Below, in pieces: positions 9,528 through 22,226 of a stretch of 64,000 bases of DNA (the stretch's first letter is position 1; every line of letters begins with the position of its first letter). Made by a program: the position numbers and the translations under genes. Source of the DNA: Halocaridina rubra (taxonomy: Eukaryota > Arthropoda > Malacostraca > Decapoda > Atyidae); NCBI GenBank assembly GCA_037179515.1, contig JAXCGZ010007562.1, forward strand, positions 87,501 through 151,500, read 5' to 3'. The notes under the pieces were generated by a model. The model worked only from the letters and a program-made list of their open reading frames with translations. It had not been told where the DNA came from and did not search any database.

Positions 9528-11926
9528 CAAGGGAATTTCCTACACCAACATGTAATGGAACCAACAAGGACCAGGGGTGGGGATGAGCCATCACTACTTG
9601 ATCTAGTGTTCACAGATAATGTGTTGGATATTGAAAATATTGAGTATGAACCACCAATTGGAAAGAGTGACCACTGTGTGTTGTTGATGGAGTATATCAT
9701 TGAAGATATTCTTCCTGAGAGTAGAGGCACTGAGGACATGAGGAGGAACTATCGGAAAGGAGATTACATCAAAATGAATGAGCTTTTTGCAGTTATTGAC
9801 TGGAGAACCTTATTTTACAACAAATCTGTACAAGAAATGTATGACATCCTTTGTGAGAAATATGGGAAGATAGTAGATTGCTACATACCTGTCACCAAAG
9901 TAGGTGTAATTCATGCCAGAGAGAAATGGTTCGATAATGGGTGTAAAAGAGCTAAGGAGTGGAGAGACAAATGCTGGAAAAGGTATAGGAGGAGAAAAAA
10001 CATAAATGCCTGGCAAACCTACAAAAGAGCAAGAAATGACTACCTAAGTTAAAGGAGAGAGGCAGAGAGAGACTATGAGAGGGACATCACCAGGAAGGCT
10101 AAAGAAAATCCCAAGCTTTTCCACAGCTTTATCAGAGGAAAACTGAAGGTAAAAGAACAGGTTTTAAGGCTAAAGAGAGCGGATGGAAGCATCACTGAGA
10201 CGGATGAAGAGATCTGCAAAGAATTGAACAAGGAGTTTCAGTCAGTATTTACAGTAGAAAATACCCCACCCCCTCAGATTGCAGTGATAGAAGCTCAAGG
10301 GCCGGTATTAGAGAACATCAACCTTAAAGCCACAGAGGTATGCAAAGCGCTGATGGATTTAGATGTTCATAAAGCTACAGGTCCTGATGACATATCCTCT
10401 CATGTGCTTAAAAAATGCGCAAACACAATATCAGTGGCACTAAGTATCATATTTAAGGAGTCACTGGAGTCGGGGGAGATTCCAAGATGCTGGAAACAAG
10501 CAAATGTGATACCTATCTTCAAAAAGGGAAGGAGGGATATGGCTCTGAACTATAGACCAGTTTCCTTGACCAGCATAGTTTGCAAAGTTATGGAGAAACT
10601 ACTAAGGAAACATATCTCCCTTCACTTGGAATCCTTCAGCTTTTTGTCAGTGAGGCAACATTGCTGCAGAGAAGGTAGATCAACAGTAACAAACTTATTA
10701 TAATTTTATGATGAGGTAAGCTAAATCTTACAGGAAAGAGAGGGCTGGGCAGATTGCATATTCCTAGATTTCCAGAAAGCGTTTGACACTGTTGCACATG
10801 GGAGACTTATTAGGAAGCTGCAATCAATGGCTAGAATAGGTGGAAATGTTTTGGAATGGATACAAACTTACTTAGAAGGAAGGGAACAGAGGGTTAGAGT
10901 AAGACACTCAGTGTCTGAATGGAGAAGAGTTAGTAGTGGAGTTCCACAGGGTTCAGTTTTAGGGCCACTTTTGTTCCTTGGATATGAAAATGACCTACCA
11001 GAGTCTGTAAATTCATTCATGAATATGTTTGCAGATGATGCAAAGATTGTGAAGAAAGTAAAAAACGAGAACAATGGTAGAGAACTTCAGGAGGATCTAA
11101 ATAATCTGCATGAGTGGTCAGAAAAGTGGCTAATGAAATTCAATACTTCAAAATGTAAGGTAATGAGAATGGGTACAAGTGCAAGAAGGCCCAAGCTTGA
11201 CTACTCGGTGGCTGGAGTACAACTTCAAGAGACAGAAAATGAGAGAGATCTAGGAGTAAACATACTGGCAGATTTGTCTCCAGAAATACATATAAATGGC
11301 ATAGTAAGGACAGCATATGCATTCTTATGAAATGTAAGGGTAGCCTTCAGGCACATGGAGAAGGAAATGTTCAGAAATGTTTATGTAACCTATGTGAAGC
11401 CAAAACTGGAATATGCAGCCCCCTTTTGGAATCCGCACTTGAAAAAGCACATAGCTAAGCTTGAAAAAGTTCAAAGACATGCCACGAAAGTGGTGCCAGA
11501 AATACGCAATCTCAGTTATGATGAGAGGCTGAGGGAATTAGACTTACCATCACTCGAAGCTAGAAGAGTGAGGGGGGATATGGTGACAGTCTTTAAATTC
11601 CTTCATGGTTATGATAGAGTGGATAGGGATCGATATTTTGATATGGCTGGCTCTAGAACTAGAGGTCATAGTTTGAAGCTTCGTAAGAAAACTTCTTTGC
11701 AGGATGTAAGGAAATACTTTTTCAGTGTAAGAGTAGTTGATAATTGGAATTGGCTAAGCGAGGAAGTAGTTAATGCTATCTCAATCCATAGTTATAAGGA
11801 CAGGTATGATAAGTATCACTAAGTATAAAATGGAACCGATGAGGAGACGGGAAGATACGAGCTTTGGGCTCTTTCCCGTAAACACAATTAGGTAATCAAT
11901 TAGGTAATCACACACACACACACACA
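9528..11926 (+). mobile_element. CR1/L2-like LINE, copy C, 5'-truncated, dead by nonsense codons
   Basis: A plus-strand copy starting inside the endonuclease (QGNFLHQHVMEPTRTRGG) and running to the C-terminus at 11820. One reading frame is kept from about 9555 to 11822 with no frameshift, but it is broken by stops at 10050-10052, 10701-10703, about 10720 and 11328-11330. RT motif FADD is present (about 11031). The 3' end has ATTAGGTAATC repeats and (CA)n up to 11926, where copy D starts at once. It shares two stops with copy D and one with copy A. Confidence 0.9.
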
Positions 11927-12234
11927 TCTTGGTTAGCAAGTGAGTTTATCAGTTAGGAAGAATATATAGCAGAAACAGGTGGGTGCCACCTCAGACACAA
12001 ATTCGAATTTTCCTTCAGGTTTGACTTTTGTTTTTCTTTTTATCCTTAAATTACCATGGTCAAGTTTTTAAGTTAATATGTGTGTTACCAGAAAAGAGAT
12101 AAACTGAGTCACTAAATAGCACTTATATGGAGATATAAAAATTCTGTGTGAAGCTTAATTAAAAGTTTTTCTCTTTTCTTTTTTTTCCTCTTTCTCGTCT
12201 TCTTTCTATATTCTGTGAGAGGGAGAACATAAAA

Positions 12235-13312
12235 ATGAGGCCATCTCTGTCCCAAACCTCTCCCATCCATGGGTCGGTAGGAGGGGTAGCCATTAGGAGA
12301 CTTAAACAGAAAATCAAGAATTTAGAGGAGATGGTTATAAGCCTTGATGATAAAATTCGGAATATGGATGGAGAAATGAAAGAGAATGAAACACTCAGAG
12401 AGCAAATAAGATCTTTGGAGGAAGCAAATAAAGCACAAGGGCAGGAGAGAAAGGAACTAGAAAAAAGAATAAAGAAGCTGGAAGGGGAAAAGAGTCAACT
12501 AGAATCTAGAATATCTAAACAAGAAGATAAAAACAAACAGCTGAATGACAACCTAAAGGAATTAGATGTTAGTTCACTGCTCTCTTCTGAGAGAGACGAG
12601 ATTGCTGCTTGGAATGTTCAGATTAAGGAAAACATTGAACAGTTCAGAAAAGAGTTCCAGGAGCTGAATATGGAAAATGATGCCATGAAAACTTCCTTTG
12701 CTGATGCACTAAAGGGGAATGTGGCAGTAAAAGAGGCTGTAAAGGTGGTGGCACTGGAAAACATACAAACAGTTGACTATAAAGAGACAGTAATCGAAAA
12801 AATGAAAGACGTTGTGATGGAAAGGGCAAACCCACTCATCAGACAGGCACTTGATAAGGAGAAGACAGTGGTAATCTCAGGCATAAGCAAATCCCAGGAG
12901 CCAACATGGCAGGGGAGACTTGAAGAAAATAAGGCTAGGGTTGTAGACCTGATAAGAAAGCTTGGAGTAGTTTGTGGTCCTGAGGATATTGTAAACATAC
13001 ACCAACTAGGTAAATATTCGAAGGAAGGAAAGCCGAGACCAACAAAAGTAGCCTTTGAGAGAGGGGAAACATGTAGGGAGATATTGTTGAGAAAAAAGTC
13101 TAAAAGACCTTCAAGAATGCAAAGAAGTGTTCATTAGACGATACAGAACACAGGAAGAGATGGGAAAGATCAAAAATTTGTTGCAAGAGGCAAGAAGGTT
13201 AAATGATGAAAGAAATGAAGAACAGAAGAAAATTTTTTGTTACAGAGTTCTTCCAGACAAAGGGGAGATAAAGAAGATAATGACAGAAGATCAGGGGATG
13301 GGGCCTCATTAA
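12235..13312 (+). pseudogene. LINE ORF1 of copy D, frameshifted
   Basis: Coiled-coil ORF1 protein homologous to the intact one in copy B. The frame 12235-13137 holds about 300 residues and is then lost by a one-base change near 13100-13125. The last part (VFIRRYRTQEEMGKIKNLL...) continues at 13127-13312 in another frame and ends MGPH. The candidate slip heptamer seen in B is altered here. Confidence 0.88.
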
Positions 13313-16121
13313 GATTGTTATACACAAATGCTGATGGATTAGCTGGTAAGGCAGTAGAATTAAAAGATAGGATTCACAACAGTAAGGCAGATATAGTAGC
13401 AATTACAGAGACTAAGTTGAGTGAGGACATAAACAGTGTCACAGTTTTTCCTAAGGGCTTCAGAATACTAAGGGTTGAAAGATCTAAGAGGACTGGTGGA
13501 GGGATAGCACTGCTCATAAGTGAAAGGATTCAAGTTGAAGAAATAAACTTGGCTATAGAAAGTGAGTTCAAGGAATTTCTTGTTGCTCGCATAAATACTG
13601 GGTCAGAGAGCATTATAACAACTGTTGTATACAACCCACCAAGGAACCAAAATAGGCTTGAAGTTTATGAGGAAAGTCATATAGGTACTATTGAAGTCAT
13701 AAACTCAATTGTTAACATGGCACGGGAAAAAATGTAGGATTTTGGTTATGGGAGACTTTAATCATAAAGATATAGATTGGATAAATCTTGACCCACACAG
13801 TGGTGAGGACTCATTCATAGCAAGATTCCTAGATTGCCTACAAGGGAATTTCCTACACCAACATGTAATGGAACCAACAAGGGCCAGGGGTGGGGATGAG
13901 CCATCACTACTTGATCTAGTGTTCACAGATAATGTGTTGGATATTGAAAAAATTGAGTATGAACCACCAATTGGAAAGAGTGACCACTGTGTGTTGTTGA
14001 TGGAGTATATCATTGAAGATATTCTTCCTGAGAGTAGAGGCACTGAGGACATGAGGAGGAACTATCCGAAAGGAGATTACATCAAAATGAATGAGCTTTT
14101 TGCAGTTATTGACTGGAGAACCTTATTTTACAACAAATTTGTACAAGAAATGTATGACATCTTTTGTGAGAAATATGGGAAGATAGTAGATTGCTGCATA
14201 CCTGTCACCAAAGTAGGTGTAATTCATGCCAGAGAGAAATGGTTCGATAATGGGTGTAAAAGAGCTAAGGAGTGGAGAGACAAATGCTGGAAAAGGTATA
14301 GGAGGAGAAAAAACATAAATGCCTGGCAAACCTACAAAAGAGCAAGAAATGACTACCTAAGTAAAAGGAGAGAGGCAGAGAGAGACTATGAGAGGGACAA
14401 CACCAGGAAGGCTAAAGAAAATCCCAAGCTTTTCCACAGCTTTATCAGAGGAAAACTGAAGGTAAAAGAACAGGTTTTAAAGCTAAAGAGAGCGGATGGA
14501 AGCATCACTGAGACGGATGAAGAGATCTGCAAAGAATGTAACAAGGAGTTTCAGTCAGTATTTTCAGTAGAAAATACCCCACCCCCTCAGATTGCAGTGA
14601 TAGAAGCTCAAGGGCCGGTATTAGAGAACATCAACCTTAAAGCCACAGAGGTATGCAAAGCGCTGATGGATTTAGATGTTCATAAAGCTACAGGTCCTGA
14701 TGACATATCCCCTCATGTGCTTAAAAAATGCGCAAACACAATATCAGTGGCACTAAGTATCATATTTAATTAGTCACTGGAGTCGGGGGAGATTCCAAGA
14801 TGCTGGAAACAAGCAAATGTGATACCTATCTTCAAAAAGGGAAGGAGGGATACGGCTCTGAACTATAGACCAGTTTCCTTGACCAGCATAATTTGCAAAG
14901 TTATGGAGAAACTACTAAGGAAACATATCTCTCTTCACTTGGAATCCTTCAACTTTTTGTCAGTGAGGCAACATGGCTTCAGAGAAGGAAGATCAACAGT
15001 AACAAACTTATTATAATTTTATGATGAGGTAAGCCAAATCTTACAGGAAAGAGAGGGCTGGGCAGATTGCATATTCCTAGACTTCTAGAAAGCGTTTGAC
15101 ACTGTTCCACATGGGAGACTTATTAGAAAGATGCAATCAATGGCTAGGATAGGTGGAAATGTTTTGGAATGGATAAAAACTTACTTAGAAGGAAGGGAAC
15201 AGACACTCAGTGTCTGAATGGAGAAGAGTTAGTAGTGGAGTTCCACAGGGTTCAGTTTTAGGGCCACTTTTGTTCCTTGTATATGTAAATGACCTACCAG
15301 AGTCTGTAAATTCATTCATGAATATGTTTGCAGATGATGCAAAGATTGTGAAGAAAGTAAAAAACGAGAACAATGGTAGAGAACTTCAAGAGGATCTAAA
15401 TAATCTGCATGAGTGGTCAGAAAAGTGGCTAATGAAATTCAATACTTCAAAATGTAAGGTAATGAGAATGGGTACAAGTGCAAGAAGGCCCAAGCTTGAC
15501 TACTCGGTGGCTGGAGTACAACTTCAAGAGACAGAAAATGAGAGAGATCTAGGAGTAAACATACTGGCAGATTTGTCTCCAGAAATACATATAAATGGCA
15601 TAATAAGGGCAGCATATGCATTCTTATGAAATGTAAGGGTAGCCTTCAGGCACATGGAGAAGGAAATGTTCAGAAATATATATGTAACCTATGTGAGGCC
15701 AAAACTGGAATATGCAGCCCCCTTTTGGAATCCGCACTTGAAAAAGCACATAGCTAAGCTTGAAAAAGTTCAAAGACATGCCACGAAAGTGGTGCCAGAA
15801 ATACGCACTCTCAGTTATGATGAGAGGCTGAGGGAATTAGACTTACCATCACTCGAAGCTAGAAGAGTGAGGGGGGATATGGTGACAGTCTTTAAATTCC
15901 TTCATGGTTATGATAGAGTGGATAGGGATCGATATTTTGATATGGCTGGCTCTAGAACTAGAGGTCATAGTTTGAAGCTTCGTAAGAAAACTTCTTTGCA
16001 GGATGTAAGGAAATACTTTTTCAGTGTAAGGGTAGTTGATAATTGGAATTGGCTAAGCGAGGAGGTAGTTAATGCTATCTGAATCCATAGTTTTAAGGAC
16101 AGGTATGATAAGTATCACTAA
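13313..16121 (+). pseudogene. LINE ORF2 of copy D, several breaks
   Basis: Endonuclease-RT pseudogene. The endonuclease start is open to 13737 and is frameshifted near 13730. The frame 13709-14773 then carries the rest of the endonuclease and linker to a TAG at 14771-14773. The RT continues with TAA at 15014-15016, a TAG near 15086 and a 14-base deletion near 15203. Then come 15210-15629 (FADD motif), a TGA at 15627-15629 and the C-terminal domain to a TGA at 16080-16082. The stops at 15014 and 15627 are the same ones found in copy C. Confidence 0.88.
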
Positions 16122-16211
16122 GTATAAAATGGAACCGAACAGGAGACGGGAAGATACGAGCTTTGGGCTCTTTCCCGTAAACACAATTAGGTAATCACAC
16201 ACACACCACAC

Positions 16212-17405
<1,194 letters not shown>

Positions 17406-17429
17406 TGTTGCTGCCTCCTTAGATTTCCT

Positions 17430-18636
17430 TTGAATTACAGTGTCTCATCGAAGTATTGCCCCTCCAGAATGTAAGAAATCAGCCATCCAGGACTTCTCAT
17501 TACCCCCAGACTCTAAGGGCTTTTTATAGATGTCTAATTCCTCACTTTGCTGATATAGGGTTCCCCTTGATAGAACTTATCAAAGAATATCCGAATGCTG
17601 AGCGATTACAGTGGTCAGAAGAAGCTGCCTAAGTCCTACAGTGCTATCAAAGACGCTTTACAAAATGTGTCTGTTTTAAATCATCATGCCCCAGTTTCAG
17701 ATTCCCTGCAGTTAGTGACTGATTGTTCTGCTGTGGCTACAGGAGCTGCCCTCCATCAAATGGTGGATGGTTCACCTGTGCCTATTGCATTTTACTCCAA
17801 GAGGCTATCTGAATCTTAACGGAAGTACTCTACATTTGTCCGAAAATTGTTGGCTGCATATTCACCTGTTTTACATTTTAAAGATATAACTGAAGGACGT
17901 CAATGCACATTATTCACAGACCAAAAACCATTAGTTTCTGCTTTTCATAGCAGGAACTCAGCTAAGACAGATACACAACAGAGACGTCTTTCTTGCCTAT
18001 TGGCGTATGTTACTAACATGGAGTATATCCATGGTGGTGATACATTATTGCTGACTGCTTTTCAAGACCAGCTAATATCATCTCTATTTCACTTGCAATA
18101 ACCAGCGCCCAAGAATGCGACGAAGAAATAAAATCTTTCCAGAGTAGACTCAAAGATTTTCCACTGGCTGACAATCAGATGATTAAGTGTGATGTATCTT
18201 CAGAGAGCCCTCGACCTTTTATACTGCAGAATCTCAGAAAAGATATCTTCAACTCCTTACATACCATCTTCCATCCTGGTGTTAAAGGTTCTCCCTGACT
18301 TAACAAGTCCAGATACTATTAGCCTTGGATGGACAAAGATGTACGTCAATGGACGCGCTTCTGCCAGATTTGTCAAGCAACAATGGTTACGAAGCACAAT
18401 AAATCTCAGATCCTACCATTGGAAATCCCTTGTCAGCGATTTGAGGTGGTTCACATTGATATTTTGGGACCATTGCTACCCTGTTTCCTCCTGGTGGAGA
18501 ATCTCAATCTCCTTGTCGATATCTGCTAACCTGTATTGACCATCGAACCAATTGGATTGAAGCTGTACCTCTCATGGAAGTTACTACCAAAACACTTGCC
18601 TAATTTCTCAGTGAATGGCTTTCCAGATTTGGTGTA
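17430..18636 (+). pseudogene. Old Ty3/gypsy pol, left part (RT end, RNase H, integrase)
   Basis: A decayed plus-strand pol fragment. In shifting frames it shows the end of RT (about 17443-17600), RNase H (VTDCSAVATGAALHQ, PIAFYSKRLSES, LFTDQKPLVSAFHS) and integrase (CQICQATM, VVHIDILGP, CLTCIDHRTNWIEAVPL). It has many stops (for example at about 17526, 17632 and 17817) and frameshifts. Domain order is RT-RNase H-integrase, the usual gypsy order. The integrase is cut after SRFGV by the young LTR element and resumes at 29638. The copy is non-functional. Confidence 0.87.
18632..18636. repeat. 5-bp target-site duplication, left (GTGTA)
   Basis: GTGTA directly before the 5' LTR, repeated at 29633-29637 directly after the 3' LTR. 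Removing the element and one copy restores the old integrase reading GGTGTACCTCTT. Confidence 0.95.
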
Positions 18637-18889
18637 TGTGACAGAGTGTTTCGCTCAATGTCAACAGAGGCTGTTAGATGCCTTATTAAATAAATTAGTA
18701 ACATAACTGTTATTTTCTAACTAAAAAAATTAATTCCCTTTAACATAACTGTCATTTTCTAACTAATAAAATAATTCCCACTTCTTGACTTTCGCAGATT
18801 ATGATTATTTGCAATTTGTATTTTAGCTTATAGCTAATTGTAAAAATAGCTTATTTACTCTTCTTGTACGTGTAGAAGTATAGCCCCAA

Positions 18890-18896
18890 TATAAAG
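18890..18896 (+). promoter_or_regulatory. Candidate LTR TATA box
   Basis: TATAAAG about 250 bases into the 5' LTR, in a local GC-richer setting. It is conserved in the 3' LTR at about 27915. Start of transcription would be expected some 25-30 bases downstream. Confidence 0.5.
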
Positions 18897-19128
18897 GCTG
18901 CTCCTATTTTTCTGTCCTCTCCGAGCCAAGAAAATTAAGAAACAAATAACCAGTAACCTAACTTTTCATTATTATTCTCGTTTTATTTTATTTGCTTCCA
19001 CTTGTTGCACCTAAAAATACTGTCTCTCCCTTGCATCTCTGCTATAATTGCCTGCCAGGGACCACCACTAAAATAGTCCTTAAAATGAAATCAGAGCCAA
19101 TTACTGCTCTAGGAATGTCTCCGACAGA

Positions 19129-19136
19129 TGACGTCA
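19129..19136. promoter_or_regulatory. CRE-like palindrome TGACGTCA
   Basis: A perfect 8-bp palindrome that binds CREB/ATF-type factors in animals. In the 3' LTR it is TGATGTCA (28154-28161), so only the 5' LTR keeps the consensus. The position downstream of the TATA box makes a promoter role uncertain. Confidence 0.4.
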
Positions 19137-20612
19137 CGAGGCACAAGGAGACGCTCTCTTTTGGCGCCGAGACTGCCCAGAGGCAACATCTCGCCTGGGT
19201 AGTCTAAGTTTATTTCTAATCCTAAATTACGTGGCATCTTCACAGGAATTCATCTAGCACAACAAGGAATTCATCTAGCACGACAAGGTGAGGGATAGTG
19301 TATGGTAAAGCTCGTGGGTCAAGCAAATTGGTTTATTTTCGAGAATTAGTTACATTCGTTACTGGATAAATCTTATGGATTTCTATTCTCAGATTCCATT
19401 CCCAGTCACACGAAATTTTGTAGATTACCACACTGGAATCTCACATGCCAAAGTTAATTCCTTAACCTGTAAATTACAGCTGATATATATTGCTGAGAAG
19501 TTTCTTTTCACTGAATGTGATAAACGAAAATCTCATCCTCTGAAGACTAGTTATGAGCCCGTAAAAATCTATCTCTCTTCCTAATAAATTCTAATTTCAA
19601 TTCACCCCATTCTATCATCGTAAATAAAGTGTTTTACTTCAAAAACTCGTCAATAAAGCTATTTGCCAAAAAACAAAATTGCAAATATTCAAAAGGTAAT
19701 TTTTCCCAGTTGGCTATGCAAATATTTCTTGTTAACCACAATTTAATGAATGCATACCGTATTTATCTTGCTAATTCTTCATATGTTGGGGATAAAGTGT
19801 TTTGAGTTATAAGTTGCAAATACCTCAAAAGGTGGTTTTGCACCCTTTTTTTTCATTGCAAATTTCTTGATAACTAAAAGTGAATGAATACTGTATTTAT
19901 CTCGTAGATTCTTCCTTTATCCTAAATAGAGTGTTTTACCATATTAATTGCATATCAGTAATAAGCATTGCAACTTTTGTGGTTGCCCACAATTTAAGGA
20001 ATACATACAGTACTGTATTTGTCTTGCTTATTCTTCTTTTATTGTGAATATATTATTTTCTTTAAAACTAGTAAAGAATTAATGTTTTGTATGCTATTAT
20101 GGTAGCATAAATGTTTCTGGTTAGCTGTGAATAACCTATATATATTCATCCAGTAGAATGACATTGGAAACTCATTATATGTGTGCTCATGCTTTCAGTT
20201 TCCCATTATAAACAGTGTGTCATTTCTGTTTCTGAAATTGCAGTGTCCTGTATTCTACTCTGCCTGTGTGACAGAGGTAATCATCGAGTTGAGGCCAAAG
20301 TCTTGGCATACGTCCGTGGTGCCGGGAAACGAACTCATACTCACCTCCTCCGGGATTCGAGGCAGCATTTCATAAAATTTAATTTGAGAAATTTAATTCA
20401 ATTCTTTTAATGTCATTGCATTTCCAAAATTAAAAGAAAGTTGAATTCTGAGTTTCATTTAACCGACTAATGGTAATGAAGATGGGGTGTTCAAGTACAA
20501 ATATCTGTCCTGTCTGTTTGTGAGCTCTTAACCGAGCTCGGTACTTTGAGTCCCCTTAGTAAAACAGAATCTTAAAAACACTCTAGCATCTTTAAAACCC
20601 CCCCCACATATT

Positions 20613-20630
20613 TGGCGCCCGAACAGGGAC
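20613..20630 (+). promoter_or_regulatory. Primer binding site, tRNA-Lys type
   Basis: TGGCGCCCGAACAGGGAC, four bases after the 5' LTR end. All 18 bases match the complement of the 3' end of the animal tRNA-Lys(UUU) primer used by many retroelements. Minus-strand DNA synthesis would start here. A partial second motif (CCCGAACAG) follows at 20630-20638. Confidence 0.93.
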
Positions 20631-21290
20631 CCGAACAGACAGACTGATTTTATAAATTTATTTTTATTTTGCTTTTTAACATTGCACATGAAACCCGATT
20701 ACCATTGGCTCGATTATTGAAATGAATGAATCTTAGGCTGCACACGAAAATTTTCGCGCTAGAAACGTGGCGGATAGGAAATTTTCTTTATTTTCAATAT
20801 TGATTATGGTAACTAATATTTTCTTGTTTCCCATGTGGTAAACAATATTTCAGGAAATCTACATGAGATTATGTGGTAACAGACTTTAGAAATTTTGCAT
20901 GACGAGAAGACGTGTTATATAAAATTTCATTTATTTGCGTGATAAGATTGAGTTTTAAAGCATTCGTGTTTTATATATCCGTTAAAGGGTGATACTTGTT
21001 AGGAATTGTTTATATTTCCTTGGAATTAGGAATTGGGAGAAAGCATATTAAGTATTTTGCTTATAATTGTGTTTTATATTCAAGCATTGACTGCTCATAG
21101 ATTGGAAGAAAAACTTTGGTGTCATTTATCGAGCCTAGGCTAAGCCTTTCATGTGTTTGAGTTGTCACATGAAAATAAATTTTCTCATTACTAGTAGAAA
21201 TGTGTAATCTGGCTGCCTAGTAAGCTGTTAGCTTATCGTTGGTGTATTTTGCATAGGATCTGTGCCCTTTTGGTAACACTTTAGAATTTT
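20631..21290 (+). other. Leader, unique part
   Basis: A/T-rich untranslated region after the primer binding site. I see no ORF, splice site or repeat that I would call. Confidence 0.6.
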
Positions 21291-21614
21291 ACTTACGACA
21301 TTTTATTTGTGGGTACTGCCATATACGCGCTCATACGCAGGCACGACCGCGATACTGTACTTGTTCGTATTACTTACGACATTTTATTTGTGGGTACTGC
21401 CATATACGCGCTCATACGCAGGCACGACCGCGATACTGTACTTGTTCGTATCACTTACGACATTTTATTTGTGGGTACTGCCATATACGTGCTCATACGC
21501 AGGCACGACCGCGATACTGTACTTGTTCGTATTACTTACGACATTTTATTTGTGGGTACTGCCATATATGCGCTCATACGCAGGCACGACCGCTATACTG
21601 TACTTGATTGTACT
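21291..21614 (+). repeat. Four tandem 81-bp leader repeats
   Basis: Units start ACTTACGACATTTTATTTG at 21291, 21372, 21453 and 21534 and are nearly identical. Each contains TGCC...GGCA enclosing GCG(CTCATA)CGC, a potential stem-loop. The third unit has GTG for GCG, which still pairs by G-T wobble. 81 is a multiple of 3, so frames stay open across it, giving false repeat-peptide ORFs. Confidence 0.95.
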
Positions 21615-21650
21615 CTCAGGCACTGGGTGCTAGTCGGTAAAATTCGTTGT

Positions 21651-22061
21651 TGCTCATTCCTTTCATTTGCACCATAACTGCAGGTACTGCCATGTATTGC
21701 TGTTAAGCAGGCACGACTGCCATTCTGTATTGCCAGTGTTTCATGCACTGTTTTGCAACATATTGTTGCTGTTGCACTTGATTGTGTTGCTCATTCCTTT
21801 CATTTGCACAATAACTGTAGGTACTGCCACGTATTGCTGTTAAGCAGGCACGACTGCCATTCTGTATTACCAGTGTATCATACACTGTTTTGCAACATTT
21901 TGTTGCTGTTGCACTTGATTGTGTTGCTCATTCCTTTCATTTGCACAATAACCGCAGGTACTGCCACATATTGCTGTTAAGCAGGCACGACTGCCATTCT
22001 GTATTGCCAGTGTTTCATGCACTGTTTTGCAACATTTTGCTGCTGTTGCACTTGATTGAAT
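21651..22061 (+). repeat. Three tandem 137-bp leader repeats
   Basis: Units start TGCTCATTCCTTTCATTTGC at 21651, 21788 and 21925. Each includes GGTACTGCCA...AGCAGGCACGACTGCCATTCTGTA. This is the same core as in the 81-bp repeats, with TGCC...GGCA enclosing TGCT(GTTA)AGCA. The two arrays are therefore diverged versions of one structured motif, present seven times before gag. Confidence 0.93.
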
Positions 22062-22226
22062 TTTGAGTCACTTTTATGGTGAGATTTTGAGATCACTTTT
22101 ACGTTCAAGTTTGAACTGTGGTGTTGTGTGGTTCTTTCATTTTTTTTTTCTACTACTGTATTGCAGAGATTTGTTTTTCTGTGTGGTTGTTTTGGCACTT
22201 CGTTATTGACTGTTTAGGAAACCACC

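Larger units (their letters stand above)
18637..20608 (+). repeat. 5' LTR (1972 bp)
   Basis: Direct repeat of 27662-29632. TG...CA ends. It contains a TATAAAG box at 18890-18896, a perfect CRE palindrome at 19129-19136 and several AATAAA signals (for example about 19582 and 19622). U3, R and U5 limits cannot be set. Short frames inside it repeat in both LTRs only because the DNA does. Confidence 0.96.

Noticed and set aside
18992..20410. Small LTR frames (18992-19207, 19375-19584, 20181-20410) and their copies in the 3' LTR
   Set aside because: Repeated only because the LTR is duplicated; no domain and no supporting start context.
20613..20630. Lentivirus relationship from the primer binding site
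   Set aside because: The site only reflects the tRNA-Lys primer; the coding domains and their order are those of a Gmr1-like gypsy element and there is no env.
21307..21677. 108- and 122-aa repeat proteins in the leader
   Set aside because: The repeat unit is 81 bases, a multiple of three, so open frames arise automatically; they precede the well-placed gag ATG and have no homology.
21291..22061. CRISPR-like direct repeats
   Set aside because: Units of 81 and 137 bases with no unique spacers, inside a retrotransposon leader in a eukaryote.
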